Source: Melastoma dodecandrum (taxonomy: Eukaryota; Streptophyta; Magnoliopsida; Myrtales; Melastomataceae). Taken from it: a stretch of 64,000 bases of DNA. Where the stretch lies: the NCBI GenBank assembly GCA_029817715.1, contig JARUPY010000304.1, positions 1 to 64,000 of the forward strand. Reading direction: 5' to 3'. Position numbers and translations under genes: made by a program. How positions within the stretch are numbered: position 1 is the stretch's first letter; every line of letters begins with the position of its first letter. The notes below the pieces were generated by a model. It was not told where the DNA came from and made no database searches. It saw only the letters and a program-made list of their open reading frames with translations. This document shows positions 12,968 to 27,831 of this stretch, piece by piece.

Positions 12968-12977
12968 ACCTATTTAT
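12968..12977 (+). promoter_or_regulatory. TATA box of the PIPL-type peptide gene
   Basis: A CTATTTATAC motif about 110 bases upstream of the ATG at 13083, in a pyrimidine-rich setting typical of plant core promoters. The spacing implies a 5' untranslated leader of roughly 80 bases. Confidence 0.6.
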
Positions 12978-13082
12978 ACTCCCCATCGCCAACCCTATAT
13001 CCCATCCACATCAAATTTTGCTGTCCTAAGAAACTCTTTCATTCCCAGTGCCGGAACATTTTCCTTCCTTTTCGACTCACCG

Positions 13083-13427
13083 ATGGCGAAGCTGTTCACG
13101 AGAATCATCAGCTTTTTCTTCCTTTTCATTTTTTTTGGTGCTTGTATGATCGAGGCTAGGCCGTTGAACGTCGTGAACCGGTCGAAAGGTATAACCATAG
13201 CTGTCGACGTTGGATTTTCGGATGGGTTCTTCGACGGTTTACTGCTTGGAGCCATAAAGCAATCGGGTCCAAGCCCAGGAGATGGACACAAGTTCACCGA
13301 TTCCGATGCTACGCGCCACGCCAAGGACGAGGGAGTGCGTACGGGTGCCAGGCATGGGTTCACCAGCTCTGGCAAAATGGCTCACGTCATGGACTCCGGT
13401 CCTAGCGATGGGGGGGCAGGGCATTGA
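13083..13427 (+). CDS. Small secreted signalling-peptide precursor, PIP/PIPL family
   Basis: Intronless ORF of 114 residues. Residues 1-25 form a secretion signal (charged start, then a Phe/Leu/Ile-rich core) ending before ARPL, a common mature N-terminus in plant propeptides. Two copies of the family motif are present: SGPSPGDGHK at 61-70 and SGPSDGGAGH at the very C-terminus (105-114). A terminal SGPSxxGxGH is the hallmark of PAMP-induced peptides (PIP/PIPL), relatives of IDA and CEP. In Arabidopsis, mature PIP1 and PIP2 are hydroxyproline-bearing peptides sensed in the apoplast by the receptor kinase RLK7 and amplify immunity. The variable middle is acidic and glycine-rich, as in other precursors. 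A TATA box lies 110 bases upstream. The gene is on the + strand and no mobile element touches it. Identification as PIPL rather than a CEP or IDA relative rests on the GxGH ending; whether it is expressed cannot be seen. Confidence 0.8.
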   Translation: MAKLFTRIISFFFLFIFFGACMIEARPLNVVNRSKGITIAVDVGFSDGFFDGLLLGAIKQSGPSPGDGHKFTDSDATRHAKDEGVRTGARHGFTSSGKMAHVMDSGPSDGGAGH

Positions 13428-13429
13428 TA

Positions 13430-16400
13430 AGATGTAAACTCGGAAAAGGATCGATGATAATTATCGATTCGATTCGTTTATTCATTTATTTTTGCATTGA
13501 GGAAGTTTAATTATAGTTTTTTTACCAACGACGCACGCCGTGTGTTACTGAAATAAACAGGGGGAATTTCTACGGGTTTTGTAATGCCAAAAGCATATAG
13601 AGTTTACCTCTTCTTCATCCATAATTATCAGTGAAAAGAACAAATGTAAAAAACCAAAATAAAATGATGCAGATAAATGAGCATTGCGCGCTGACTTAAC
13701 AATTCTTATCATTTCTTTGTTGGGTTACTTTAATGTATACCCATTGAAAGAACATTTATTTGGATTTAAAATTTAGTACTTATTAAGAAACACTATTAAC
13801 AATATAAATTATTAGGGTTTAGGGATGACACATTTATTTTACTAATACCAAAGAAAACACATCAATTCAAATTACGTCGGTATAGTTGTGGGATTTTTAC
13901 ACATTTATTTTACTAATACTAAATTTCTTGAAGTCTGATTTTACTGATGATGTTGTTAGCGTTGATGTTGATTTCGTTAATATTTTCAGGGAATTAGAGA
14001 GTACTTTTTTTTTTCTTTCATCAGACCAGATAATAATGTGCTTGTTTTGTTAAATGAGCTTATTGAACAAACGATCGTTATTCTGTGGGAGGACGCAGGT
14101 CTTCTTCTCGTGATACTTCTTGTGAGTTAGGAAGTTTGTCAAACGAGGTGACTCGATGATTTTGTTGTTTATCTTGGAAATACGATGCTAATTTGACGAA
14201 TCCTGGTAGACTGTTGTCGGTTCCATGATGGTATGTAGTGGGAAGTTGTAGGCACGCCTTCAGGCCCTTGTGCACACGTGACGATTTTAGACTATATGTA
14301 GTTAATTACTTTTATGCTCGTAATTAATTTACGATAAAGTCTCATAGATTGATTATTTGTCAATCTAAAATTGTCCTTGATCGGATACATGTTTAGAGGG
14401 GACATGAACATCTAGATCAACGTTGAGCATACCTTAGCTCAAGTTAGATCGAGGGATGCATGTCCAAGTTATACTTGGGGGTACCCAAGTTTAGAATACA
14501 CTGGACACGACCCGTTTATAGAGTATACCACATTTTAAGCGTCATTGGCCACTTCTCTTGTTGAATGACTGTACCCAATCTCCTGACTTGAGACTTTCAT
14601 TCATTCTATGCGTGGAGTTATGCGCTTTGATGCCCCTTTGACCGGATTGTGAGTAGTGCGGTTATTGGGTATATGGTGAAGCATAGAGATGATAGTGTTG
14701 AGTCAATATACGATTCATCCCTCTCTTGGATTAGAGAGTTGACATCCTGGCCTCTTGATTGAGATATAGGTGATTTTAAGCACACGGTCGTAGATGAATA
14801 TTTATCATTCAAGATAAAATCTATTATATCTGAGAAATTAAATAAAATGATTAATTCAGTGATGAAGCATGATGCACTGAATTAACCGGGATGTCGGTGA
14901 GATGAAGAGATTGAATTATACAGAAATCGGTCTACAAATTTATTCTGAAATATCGGAAGTACTAAATCATAGTGTTGAATTAAAATTAGTAGAATGTGTT
15001 TAATTAATGGACAAAGTTTATAATAATATAATATATATCATATTATTATTTTTCCCACATGTCTTCGTGGGATTGAAGTTGATAAAAGAATCCTAAGGAA
15101 TCATAATTGCCTATTTCTTCACCGTATTATAACTTCGCTGCTTGGCATTTTGTTGATTTACCAAAATTGCAAGAAACTTACGCTATAAATAAAGAAAATG
15201 GTAGGACAAATTAAAGTGTGAACAAGAAAATGTAACTCATATTTTCAAACTTTTCAAGTTACTATTCTTACATGTAACCCATTTTTTTGTATATGTACTT
15301 AATTGTTCATAATGTAAATATCCTTGTTCTCACGTGTAAGTCAATTTTTCGTATAATTAAAACGTTCATGACGATGTTAAGGAAATGTTACATTAACAGA
15401 TAAACAAGCGAAATCCATTATCGTTGCATAGGGAACCATATCTCTTTCCATCCCCCTCACCTTTTTTCAGTCATTCGGGGGTCATCATCACCTCTAGTCC
15501 GCACGTATTCATGTGTCACTCATTATCTATACGAAGAAGAAAACCACGTAACGAATGTGATTCTTATATGTATAAATATTAGTTCGCGCATCAAGAAATT
15601 AGCGATCCTTTTTTAGTTGTTTTGCTGAACTAATTACTCAATTTGATTATCTGGTTTAGGGCTTATTAGAAGGAGGCATTGTGGCGGGATCCTCGTGAAC
15701 AAAAAAAAAAAAAAAAAGATTTCAATCAATTTGATGACTAGTGACGTTACTTCTTCATCCTAAACTAAAAATTCATTAAATATGACATTAAATGAATGTT
15801 GTTATGTGATTGCTCGTCCGCAAATAGGATTATGAAGAGGAGGGAAGTAGCTGAAGCTGAATCTATTAATGTTTAGAGAGGACGTCTCAAGTAAGTTTTA
15901 CCCCGTGAAGGACTTAAATTACTCTTTCGTGAAATTATTTTAATGAAAATATACGTTGTCTCACTTTTTTTTCAACTTTTTTTATTTTGTCAACAACTAA
16001 TTTTGTTATACATTTATATCCTCAATTTTTATTGTATTCATTGCTTTACCTGTCGTGGACGACTTAGGGATGGCTGGTGGAACCCGAAGTGGGTAATTTG
16101 AGTCAATATTCATCTGGACATTAAATAAATTGATACTTTGCCTTTAAAAATTTTACGTAAAAATTTATTTATTTATTGTTTTCACATGACATACCCACAT
16201 CCGGTTTCGTTAACCACGCCGTCAACTATGGAAAAAATAAAATAAAGTTACAAGAACGAAAGTTGAGCAAACAAATTAAGTTGTTAATAAAATAAAAAAT
16301 TGACATAATATTATAAATATGTATGTTATCTTTTTTTTTTAAGTAATTCAATGCTTGTTTAAATGAAAGTAATAAATTTAACTTCCAAGTGAATGGCAGT

Positions 16401-16960
16401 GTGTTTTTACTTTCAAATGTTCATTTAAATATCGTATTTCAAGCAATCCGATCTTGACACGTGAGATTTAAATATTAATGCTTCGACAAAGCTTTAACCC
16501 TTTATATAAGCTACTTTTTAATCTAACAACCAAAAATAAAAGTCAACTACAAACCATATAAAGAAAAGCAATTCTAAATTTTATTTTTTATACAATATTT
16601 GAAAATTAAAATTATTTGAAGGGGGTGATTAAAACAAAATTGACGTTATGTGTAAAAAAGAAAATTAAAACTTGCAAATTATAAAATTATGAAATATATT
16701 AAAAAATTCAAATTTTTAACAAACAAAAAAAATCGAGTGAATTCAATCTGAAATAACTTTATCTACCTTTTAAAGCCAAAGTTTGAATAGTATAAGCCAA
16801 AAATACACTCATATTACCTATTTTGTGTATTAATTTTTTTAAAGTAACTGCATCCCAAAAAGTTTCCTTATTTTCCCCGAAAAAGGAATAAAAAGGAAAA
16901 TGGAAAACTAGGCACGATTTCAAGGATAAAAGTAAATTATTTTCCATTTCCAATTGACAG
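13430..16960. other. AT-rich intergenic DNA
   Basis: Separates the peptide gene from subtilase copy A. I see no coding region, RNA gene or repeat shared with the rest of the window. There are A or T runs (for example an 18-A run near 15700) and short ORFs without recognisable domains. The last about 20 bases before 16980 mark where similarity to the other subtilase units begins. Confidence 0.45.
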
Positions 16961-17025
16961 TGTTTGGCACATGAATATATATGGAATAGCCAATTATATA
17001 TATGCCTGATCGGACCTAGCATGAA

Positions 17026-19972
<2,947 letters not shown>

Positions 19973-20020
19973 GCTGTAGAATCAAAACACGCACGGGATC
20001 AGAGGTAAGAAAACTCAAGG

Positions 20021-20030
20021 ATTATATAAA
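20021..20030 (-). promoter_or_regulatory. TATA box of subtilase copy A
   Basis: TATATAA (as TTTATATAAT on the - strand) about 50 bases upstream of the ATG at 19972. The same box at the same distance is present in copies B and C. Confidence 0.7.
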
Positions 20031-21489
20031 GAGAAACGGAACGTGACAATAATGATACGCTTCCTAAACTTGGTAAATGGGTGGAATTTTTAGGAAACCA
20101 GATATTTCATTCCTATTCCAATGTGGGCAGATTTCATTTAATTTTTTTTGTTATTTGTTTTCTTCTTTCTTGGGTTTTGTACCCATAAATAATTTCGGCA
20201 TTGAAATGCCTTGTTACCTGGAGGATTTTGTATTATGAGGGAAATATTGGATTTGGCATGGGCTGTCCAGCTCATTTGAATTTTTAACCATAAAAATCTC
20301 GATAGTAAGAACAATTAGTCAAGGATATTAGTAAAGTTTATAATAATCTTTTATGGGATTTGAAAAGGGTAACCCTCACTAACTGCATTGATAATTGGAT
20401 TTAAATATACTTTTTAAAATCTATACCAAAAAAAAGCAAAGGATCGTTTATTTTATATCATCTTCAAAAATGTAGTATGTGCCACTACTAAAGAAGGTCG
20501 AATCATTAGCAAGAGACATAACCAGGAGACGAATCTGTTATCCATTCATATTTAGTAGAAAACGATTGCTTGCTCTGCGTTTGAGGGCAATCAGCAAAGG
20601 AAATATTTATGTACACTTGCCATAAATGAGAAGGTCCGTACGTACATTGCCATGATGAATGAGGTATTAGGAAAACCGACCAATCTCTGTGTCCACATGT
20701 ATATTATATACCTTTAACATCAAACATTAATTCTCACACGATTCTGTCAGAGATGGATTCTAATATAAAGTCGATCCATTAGACTCGTTCACTCTCACTT
20801 TCTTATCAAACCCTAATCAGTTACAGTGCTAACACATTGGATATTTGACGTAATCCGTTTTGTACACTCGATTTGGATATTGATTTGAAAATGGGGTCGC
20901 CGTTCAAAAGTAAAGAAAAGGAAATGAATAGATAATTTAATTGAAAAGGAATCTCAATAATCTTAGGCCCCCTCAAATTAACGACACCACCGAGTGGCCT
21001 CATGGGCTCCCCCATCTTGTAGCTTTCATTCCTCTTACTCGGTGGGTCTATAATAGAAGTTTCACGTCTCCGATGAGGAGCTTCATAACTTGTAATGTTC
21101 TCCCATCTCTCAACAGCCTCCTTCTCATCGCGCGACCACGGAAGACACCCAGTAAGCATCACCTAATGACAGAGGCTTGCTATGTTTGCACTATTCGAGG
21201 TTCCTACGCCTGCCTTTCGCCTAAGAGTTTACTTTTCTCTTCCCTTTGGCCACAATAACCCTATGTGCTTCTCAACCTTGGGAGATATGATCGACAGTTT
21301 CATAGGCTCATCCAACAGGGCCATTCCCACAAGTCCCTGTCATGATTTCTAGTTTCCGCCACATACCTCCTCATTACCCTGGACTTCGACGTTTAGCAAC
21401 TTTGCTGGACCATTGTCGGATGCATTCTAACACATTTTTGAGTCATCCTACTCCCACTGTCGTCGCCGAAATAGTGTCGATTAGCGAAA

Positions 21490-21494
21490 CACGT
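21490..21494 (+). repeat. Target-site duplication CACGT, left
   Basis: CACGT directly before TGTCATAACCC at 21495; repeated at 29543-29547. The uninterrupted paralogous site at about 35317-35330 reads AAAACACGTTAGGATATT, with one CACGT. Confidence 0.9.
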
Positions 21495-21809
21495 TGTCAT
21501 AACCCAATTTTTTCTACAAAAATCACAAAAAACACGAAAAATTTAAAAATCATCAGAAAACACTAAAAAATGGTAAATCTTTGGAAAATCAATAAAAATA
21601 ATAGAAAATCAGATCAACAAAAAATACACAAAATAGAGAAAAATCATAAAAAAAAGATTTGATAAAAAATAATAAATAGCTAGACCGGGAGGACATATAC
21701 CGAAAAAGATGGAGAACCCACACTTAGAAGAAAGGAACATGAAAGAAAATTGAGATTTCGTTGCCACCAAATGTGGTGTTCTCTTTTATATTTCCTCGGT
21801 AGAGATTGC

Positions 21810-23390
21810 ATCAGATTATCCCAACCGGTCGAGCGTCCCCTCGTTCACCGACACGACCCCCCAACTCGTTTCCCCTAGAATGCAAGACGCTCGACAACTC
21901 CATCCACGACTCGCGTTACCCAACAATCCGCATTTTTGTGGGTTTTACAGTAGCGACAACTGCAACGCGTACCTCTTCGCCATATTCATCATCCAGACCA
22001 ACACGGACACGGGCAACAAGATGTCTCCTGCAGTCGTATGGTCTGCTAATAGGAACAGATTGGTCGGGACACGTGCCAGCCTTAAGTTGTCGGCATATGG
22101 AGGTCTTGTGCTTCAAGATAGTGATGGTTCCGTTGTTTGGTCGAAAGGTAAAACAGGGAACCCGATAAGGAGTATGAACCTGACTGATGAAGGGAACTGT
22201 TGACTGGGGAGTGTAATCAGATAATCTGGCGGTCATTCGATGAGCCGACTGACTCGCTCCTTCCTGGGCAGAGATTAGCTCTGGGGAAGAAGCTGATCCC
22301 TAATTTCTCTGAAAGAAACTGGACCGAGAACGGCGCATTCTCGTTGACGGTGACGAGAAATGGCCTGTGTGCGCAAGGAGACTAGTCCTTCTCAGGTTTA
22401 CTTTAAACATGCCTTCCCTAAATACAACGAATTGATCTCGGTGGAATATGTAAGCGGCAGCTTAAGTTCAGATGGCCAGTTGCGGGCATACAATTGGGAT
22501 TCGGCATGGAAAGGGACAAATCTCATGAAATCATCCCTGGGAGACTGCTTTTTTTTTTCCGTTGGTCTGCGGGGAATACGATATCTGCTCAAACGGACAA
22601 TGTAGCTGTCCTCTTCCGATCCCTCAATCAGATGAAGGATGCCTGGAGGTCAATGCTGTTTTCCTCCCTTGTGATGATCCATCATCGACCAACGAACCGG
22701 AGGAATTGGTTGAGGTCTATAATGTTTCCCAATTTTCTTTGGAGGGCAACATCACATTCATCCCGAGAAACGATTGCATGGAGGAAGGCAAATATAGCTG
22801 TTCATGCAAAGTGGCTTTCTTTCGTGAAGAAATCGGTAAAGTATCAAGGCGAATTTAAGCTATAAGTCAACTGCCTACATCAAAGTGCAATCACAAAAAC
22901 TAGCAAGCCCTGGTACTACAACTAATTCTTCCGACACTGGTAGAAGAAGAGGGATGCTAATGAGGTCGAGGAGAACTACATTGCCCACGAGATTCACCTA
23001 TGGTTATCTGAAGGCTGTTACCGATAATTTTAATGGAAAGCTTGGCGAAGGAGGGTTTGGCTCCATCTATGAAGGTACCCTAAAGGACGGGACTAGAGTA
23101 GCTGTGAAGCAACTCAACAGGTTAGATCACGTTACAAGATCATTTCTGGCGGAAATGGAGAGTATGGGGAGCATGCATCATCTAAACCTGGTGGATCTTC
23201 CCCGAAATCGGAGGCGAACGTACTCGACTGGAGACGGAGACAGAAGATCATCCTCGACATAGCAAGGGGACTGAACTATCTGCACAGGGACTGCCGGCAG
23301 AAGATAATTCACACGGATATAAAACCGCAGAACATCCTCCTTGACGAGAACTTCAATGCCAAGGTGGCTGACTTGGGGTGTCAAAGCTGA
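21810..23390 (+). pseudogene. G-type lectin (SD2-5-like) receptor kinase fragment
   Basis: Broken copy of a plant membrane receptor kinase. Order of recognisable parts: bulb-type lectin domain (FCGFYSSDNCNAYLFAIF; VVWSANRNRLV; LKLSAYGGLVLQDSDGSVVW), second lectin part (IIWRSFDEPTDSLLPGQ), an EGF/PAN-like cysteine stretch (VCGEYDICSNGQCSCP), then the kinase N-lobe (LGEGGFGSIYEG with VAVKQL, the ATP-binding Lys) and the catalytic loop [16 protein letters not shown] stop at 22201, several frame changes (near 22380, 22550, 22870) and a deletion between the N-lobe and [21 protein letters not shown] disable it; the activation loop and C-lobe are missing after 23390. No intact transmembrane segment is seen. 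It sits inside LTR sequence in the LTR's sense direction. Confidence 0.85.
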
Positions 23391-23639
23391 TAGATCGCGG
23401 CAAGCTTCTCAGTTGCGGCAATGGTCGCCAAGCTCGCAGGACAGATTCAACAATCTGTTGTTGTGGCTCCCAATGACGCCATCCCACGTATTAAACTTTG
23501 GCAGCAACCGTCGCTCTTCCAGTTTTATAATGTCATTCACCTACGTTCCAGCGCCCCCGCTAGCTTCCCGACTTTCTATCAACGGATGACAGGCCCTATT
23601 CCTCTGTTCCGACGACCCCGACGGCCACGACGAGGCTCT

Positions 23640-24088
23640 CAAGGTGTCTACCCCTGACGTCAGCTACCCGGAATACAAGAGCGATGGCAAGAAGCGGCCT
23701 CCTCACCATGGCCGACTCCTGATTCCTGCCCCATCCTCAACGGACTCCGACTCCGAGTCTCATCGTCCAGATCCGGCCATGGCAGCCAAAAATCTAATGC
23801 TCAGCCACCGACCTCATGCCCCTCTCCAGCGACCTCGCCATGTCCATGCGCTTCTCCCACCACAGCGATCTCCTCTGTTGGCTTACGAATACTGATACTG
23901 CTTATGGATTCTGCCTTAGAGTTCATTGTCGTTGTAGTAAGCGATGACCTTCTGCTCATGGAACCATGCCATCCACTCGTCCTGATCCGCTCTACTTCGT
24001 CCGCGACTTCTTGCATCGAAGGTCTCGAGTCCTAGTGGTAGGAGAGGCAATAGAATGCCAGCTCGGCTACTTTGTGTATGGACGTCCA
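23640..24088 (-). pseudogene. WAK-like / LRK10L-type kinase fragment, C-terminal part
   Basis: On the - strand from 24088 down: IHKVAELAFYCLSYH, a stop codon, then DSRPSMQEVADEVERIRTSGW, the final helix of a plant receptor-like kinase domain, followed by a serine-rich tail. It continues the kinase piece at 27832-28440; the copia element at 24089-27831 separates them. The in-frame TAG after YH and the lack of an extracellular part show it was not functional even before the insertion. Confidence 0.8.
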
Positions 24089-24449
24089 TGAAGGTCGGCG
24101 GTCTACGATGGCGACGGAGTTCAACCCCCAACACAGACGGTCCTCATTTCCAGAAAACAACCAACGCAGCAGTGTTTGTTACAAAGAAAGAAGAACTAAC
24201 TTTGTCCTCTTTCTGTCGTCGCCTTTTAACAACAAGGCGAACAGACTTAAGAAAGGAAATTACAATTGTAACCCTTTTCTATCTTAATTTTATTAGGCTT
24301 AAAGCCCACTTGAAAGCCTTTCGTCATTGATCTGCTGCCTGGCCTTTCTCCTTTCTCCTGCGTTCGGCTTGCTCTGTTTTTTACTCCTCAAGCCTGCACT
24401 TCACAATATTCATTTGCTCAGCAGCTCAGCTGCTAGACAACTGCCCACA
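24089..24449 (-). repeat. Copia element 3' LTR
   Basis: A 361-bp direct repeat of 27459-27831. On the - strand it starts TGTGGGCAGTTG and ends CTTCA. It is directly preceded (element sense) by a polypurine tract, CTTGAGGGGGAG, at 24450-24461. Confidence 0.9.
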
Positions 24450-25558
24450 CTCCCCCTCAAGATGGGAGTCATAGATATCCTTCATTCCCATCTTGTCCAA
24501 GAGCATATTTTGCCTTCCTGTGTGGAGAGCTTTCGTAAATAGATCGGCCAATTGCTGTTGTGTTCTAAGATGAAGAACACTGACTACCCCCTGTTCCACT
24601 TTCTCCCTAACAAAATGCAAGTCCATCTCCAAGTGTTTCGTCCGCTCGTGAAACACTGGATTTTTGCTGATATATATGGCCGACTTATTGTCGCAATGTA
24701 GTGGTACTGGCAGCTTACAACTTATTCCAAAATCCTTCAGCAAGGCGATCAGCCATAGCACCTCTGCAGTCGCTGTCGCTATCGCTCTGTACTCGGCCTC
24801 CGTTGAACTCCTTGAGACAGTGGTTTGTTTCTTCGATTTCCAGCTCACTAGCGAATTGCCCAGAAATACTGCGATCCCAGTAGTTGATTTGCGCGTGTCA
24901 ATGCAGCCTCCCCAATCACTGTCTGAGTAAGCTATGAGTTTAGCTGCTTCTCTATTCGAAAAGAACAATCCCTTTCCTTGTGTGCTCTTTAAGTAACGGA
25001 GCACTTGGTTAGCTGCATCCCAGTGAGCTTTTGTTGGCTTGTCCATGAATTGAGCCAGCATATGTACAGTGAAGGCTAAATCTGGTCTAGTAATACCCAG
25101 ATAGATCAGTCTTCCAACCAATCTCCATACGCATTTGATTCCACAATTTCCTCCCCTTCTCCTCGCCCCAGCTTCAAATTGGGCGACATCGGTATACTAC
25201 TAGGCTTGACTCCTAGCTTCCCCATGTCCTCCAACAAACGCAGTGCATAATTTCTTTGAGATACTAGGATGCCATCTTTAGATCTTGCTATTTCAAGTCC
25301 CAGAAAAAATCACAAGATTCCCAGGTCTCTTACTTTAAAAAACTGAAGCAAGTACCTTTTGAGCTCTTCATTGTCACTTCTAAGTTTCTTAATCCTAGCC
25401 TGAAATTGTGTTTCTACAAAGTTATAGAAATCCTGAAACAATTGCCTGACTTCTGATTTTGCTTTCATTAGAAAAATCCATGTTACTCTTGTGAAGTCAT
25501 CAACTATGGTTAGGAAGAATCGATATCCTCTTAATGCTGTGACGCACAAGGTCCCCAT
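24450..25558 (-). pseudogene. Copia polyprotein 3' part: integrase remnant joined to RT end and RNase H
   Basis: From 25558 down: an integrase piece (DDFTRVTWIFLMKAKSEV; KLRSDNEE) passes directly into a late RT piece (LKRYLLQFFKVRDLGI). This is a deletion that removes the integrase end and the RT active site. After frame changes near 25310 and 25121 the RNase H domain follows (TRPDLAFTVHMLAQFM; SDSDWGGCIDTRKSTTG; SRSSTEAEYRA; ADLFTKAL) and runs to the polypurine tract. The removal of the RT core makes the element non-autonomous. Confidence 0.88.
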
Positions 25559-27429
25559 ATGTCACAGTGAACTAAATCAAAAGGTCCTGACGACTGTATA
25601 TTACTGGTTGGAAACTGCAGCTTTTTCTGCTTTGCTTGATAACAAACCGTACAAGCATTGCTACTTAACATCGTAATACTTGGCTCTAATGCTTTCAGAA
25701 AAGAAACTTTGTTTTGTGCAATATGCCCTAATCTTAAATGCCAAAGATCAAAGTCATCTAGGCTAGTGCAGTGTCTCATTGTATTAAATGAATGCAACAT
25801 GTCTGCTGTGTTTAATTGAGTAATTTGATGCTGCATACGAGAGGGGTATCTAAGATGCTTGTCACCGGTTATCTTGTCGACCACATATAGGCCTCCTCTT
25901 CGTCTAGCAACTCCAATCGTCATCTAACTGTGTAAGTCCTGAATAAAACAGCAATTTTGTGACAAAATAAGACAGATGTATGGATTTTTGGTAAGCTTAC
26001 TAGCTGAGATAAGATTAAACTGGAATTCTGGTACGAAGAGCACATCCTCCAGTGTAAGGGCTGGATGCACATGCACCTTTCCTACGTGTGTGGCTAACAC
26101 TGTGCTATTGTTTGGAAGATGTATCTGAAGAGGTTTACTTAGTTGCTGACAGTTAGAGAGATAGGCAAGGCTGGAGACAACATGGTCTGTTGCTCCGGTG
26201 TCCAGAATCCAAGCTTGAGGGGTTGCCTGAATGGCTTTGCTGTGAAAGGACATGGTGGAGATTATACCTGAAAAAGATGATGAGGGAGCAGAAGTAGTGG
26301 AAGCGGATGAAGTGGATAACTGGGTGGTTTGTCTGTATGAAGCTGGAGTATTAGGCAGTTTGTTGTCCTCCACACTAAGCAATGACAAGAGCTTCTGAAT
26401 TTGATTCCCTGATAGGTTAAGCTGTGGGAGCTGTCCCTCTGATATTTCTTCTCCGCTCTTCATAAGATTGACCGTTCTTCTGCTTTCCCTGCTTTGATAT
26501 CTGACAGAATTTCTCCCTATACCTCTGCCTCCTCTAGTACCGGATGATGGAAATCCAACTAGGAAATAGCATTCCCTTTTAATGTGTCCCTTTTTGCCAC
26601 AGTTATCACATATTATATCTGGGTTGAATCTCTTACATTCTGCATAATTTACTTGACTTGTGTCTAGCACCTTTTCTACTGTGCGTTCTGCCTGTGCAAC
26701 AACTGTGGCCGCAACAGGGTGCTCAAACATCAAGCTTGCTTCATTTCTCATAGTCTTTTGTAACTCTTCTCGCTGAACCACATTATACGCTTCTCCTAGT
26801 GTGGGAAATGGTTTCCTCAAAAGCTGCTGGTTTCGCAATCCTTCATATTCTCTACTCAGCCCATTTAAAAACTTAAAGACCATGTCTGTTTGCTATTCCT
26901 CCATGTATTTCTTCTGCCATCCACACTCACACTTTCCACACTCACAGCATGGCATAGGCCGATAAACCTTCAATTCCCTTAGAAGCGAAAGCATCTCATT
27001 GTAAAACCCAGAAACAGTTTTGCTCCCCTACGTTAAAGCATGATACTGAAACTGCAATTGGCAAATTTTAGAAACATCCGGTTCTCCATACCTCTCCTTA
27101 AGCTCTTTCGTTGTACTGATGTAAAAGACAGTAGTGGCTATACGAATCGAAACAGTTTTTTGCAACCACGCCTTCACTAGGCTGTCACAACGAACCCAGG
27201 CATGCCACAGAGGACTGCTCACTGCAGGTTTTTCAATTGCCCCGTCCACAAACCCCAGTTTGTTTCTAATTGATAGCACCAACTCCACTGATCTCTTCCA
27301 TGACGAGTAATTCCCCTTCGTCAGCTCAGGAGAGACTATGCTCATTACCTGAAGATCGGTGGAGCTTACGAAAAATGGTGATTGTGGGCTTTCCGGGAGA
27401 TCCAGTGCCATCCTTCCTTGCCACCGCAC
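25531..27429 (-). pseudogene. Copia gag and pre-integrase region, interrupted
   Basis: Gag N-terminus at 27429-27028 (LTKGNYSSWKRSVELVLSI, the copia-type gag start), a gap with stops near 26890-27028, then 26883-25924 with the zinc knuckle CDNCGKKGHIKREC and the protease motif ILDTGATDHVVSS. After a stop at 25924 the GAG-pre-integrase domain follows (LWHLRLGHIAQNKV; CTVCYQAKQKKLQFP) in 25923-25531. It would supply particle protein and processing protease; stops at 25924 and before 26883 break it. Confidence 0.85.
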
Positions 27430-27446
27430 CTCCGGCTAGTATTCCC

Positions 27447-27458
27447 GCTTTGATACTA
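27447..27458 (-). other. Copia primer-binding site
   Basis: TAGTATCAAAGC on the - strand, immediately next to the end of the 5' LTR at 27459. It corresponds to the initiator tRNA-Met primer site of plant copia elements with two changes. Confidence 0.75.
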
Positions 27459-27831
27459 TGAATGTCGGCGGTCTACGACGGCGACGGAGTTCAACCCCCA
27501 ACACAGACGATCCTCATTTCCAGAAAACAACCAACGCAGCAGAGTTTGTTACAGAGGAAGAAAGAACACCAACAACATATTTTGTCCTCTTTCTGTCGTT
27601 GCCTTTTAACAGCAAGGTTAACAGACTTACGAAAGCAATTTACAATTGTAACCCTCTTCTATCTTAATTTTATAAGGCTTAAAGCCCACTTGAAAGCTTT
27701 CCATCATTCCTCTGCTGCTTGGCCCCTTTCTCCTTTCTCCTGCATTCGACTTGCTCTGTTTTTTACTCCTCAAGCCTGCACTTCACAACATTCATTTGCT
27801 CAGCATCTCAGCTGCTAGACAACTGCCCACA
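27459..27831 (-). repeat. Copia element 5' LTR
   Basis: 373 bp, pairs with 24089-24449. It starts TGTGGGCAGTTG and ends ATTCA on the - strand. The two LTRs differ by scattered substitutions and small indels, so the insertion is not very recent. Confidence 0.9.

Larger units (their letters stand above)
24089..27831 (-). mobile_element. Internally deleted Ty1/copia retrotransposon nested in the kinase fragment
   Basis: 3,743 bp, - strand, with LTRs of 373 bp (27459-27831) and 361 bp (24089-24449), a primer site at 27447-27458 reading TAGTATCAAAGC (initiator tRNA-Met type, two mismatches to the usual TGGTATCAGAGC) and a polypurine tract at 24450-24461. Flanks read ACGTCC(A) on the left and ATGTCC on the right, an imperfect target duplication. 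Removing the element rejoins the kinase reading EPKKYEG...SIHKVAELAF, so the insertion point is clear. Most of integrase and RT is missing, so it would need a helper. Confidence 0.88.

Noticed and set aside
21806..22236. Functional lectin receptor kinase gene
   Set aside because: Stop at 22201, several frameshifts and a missing kinase C-lobe; clearly a fragment.
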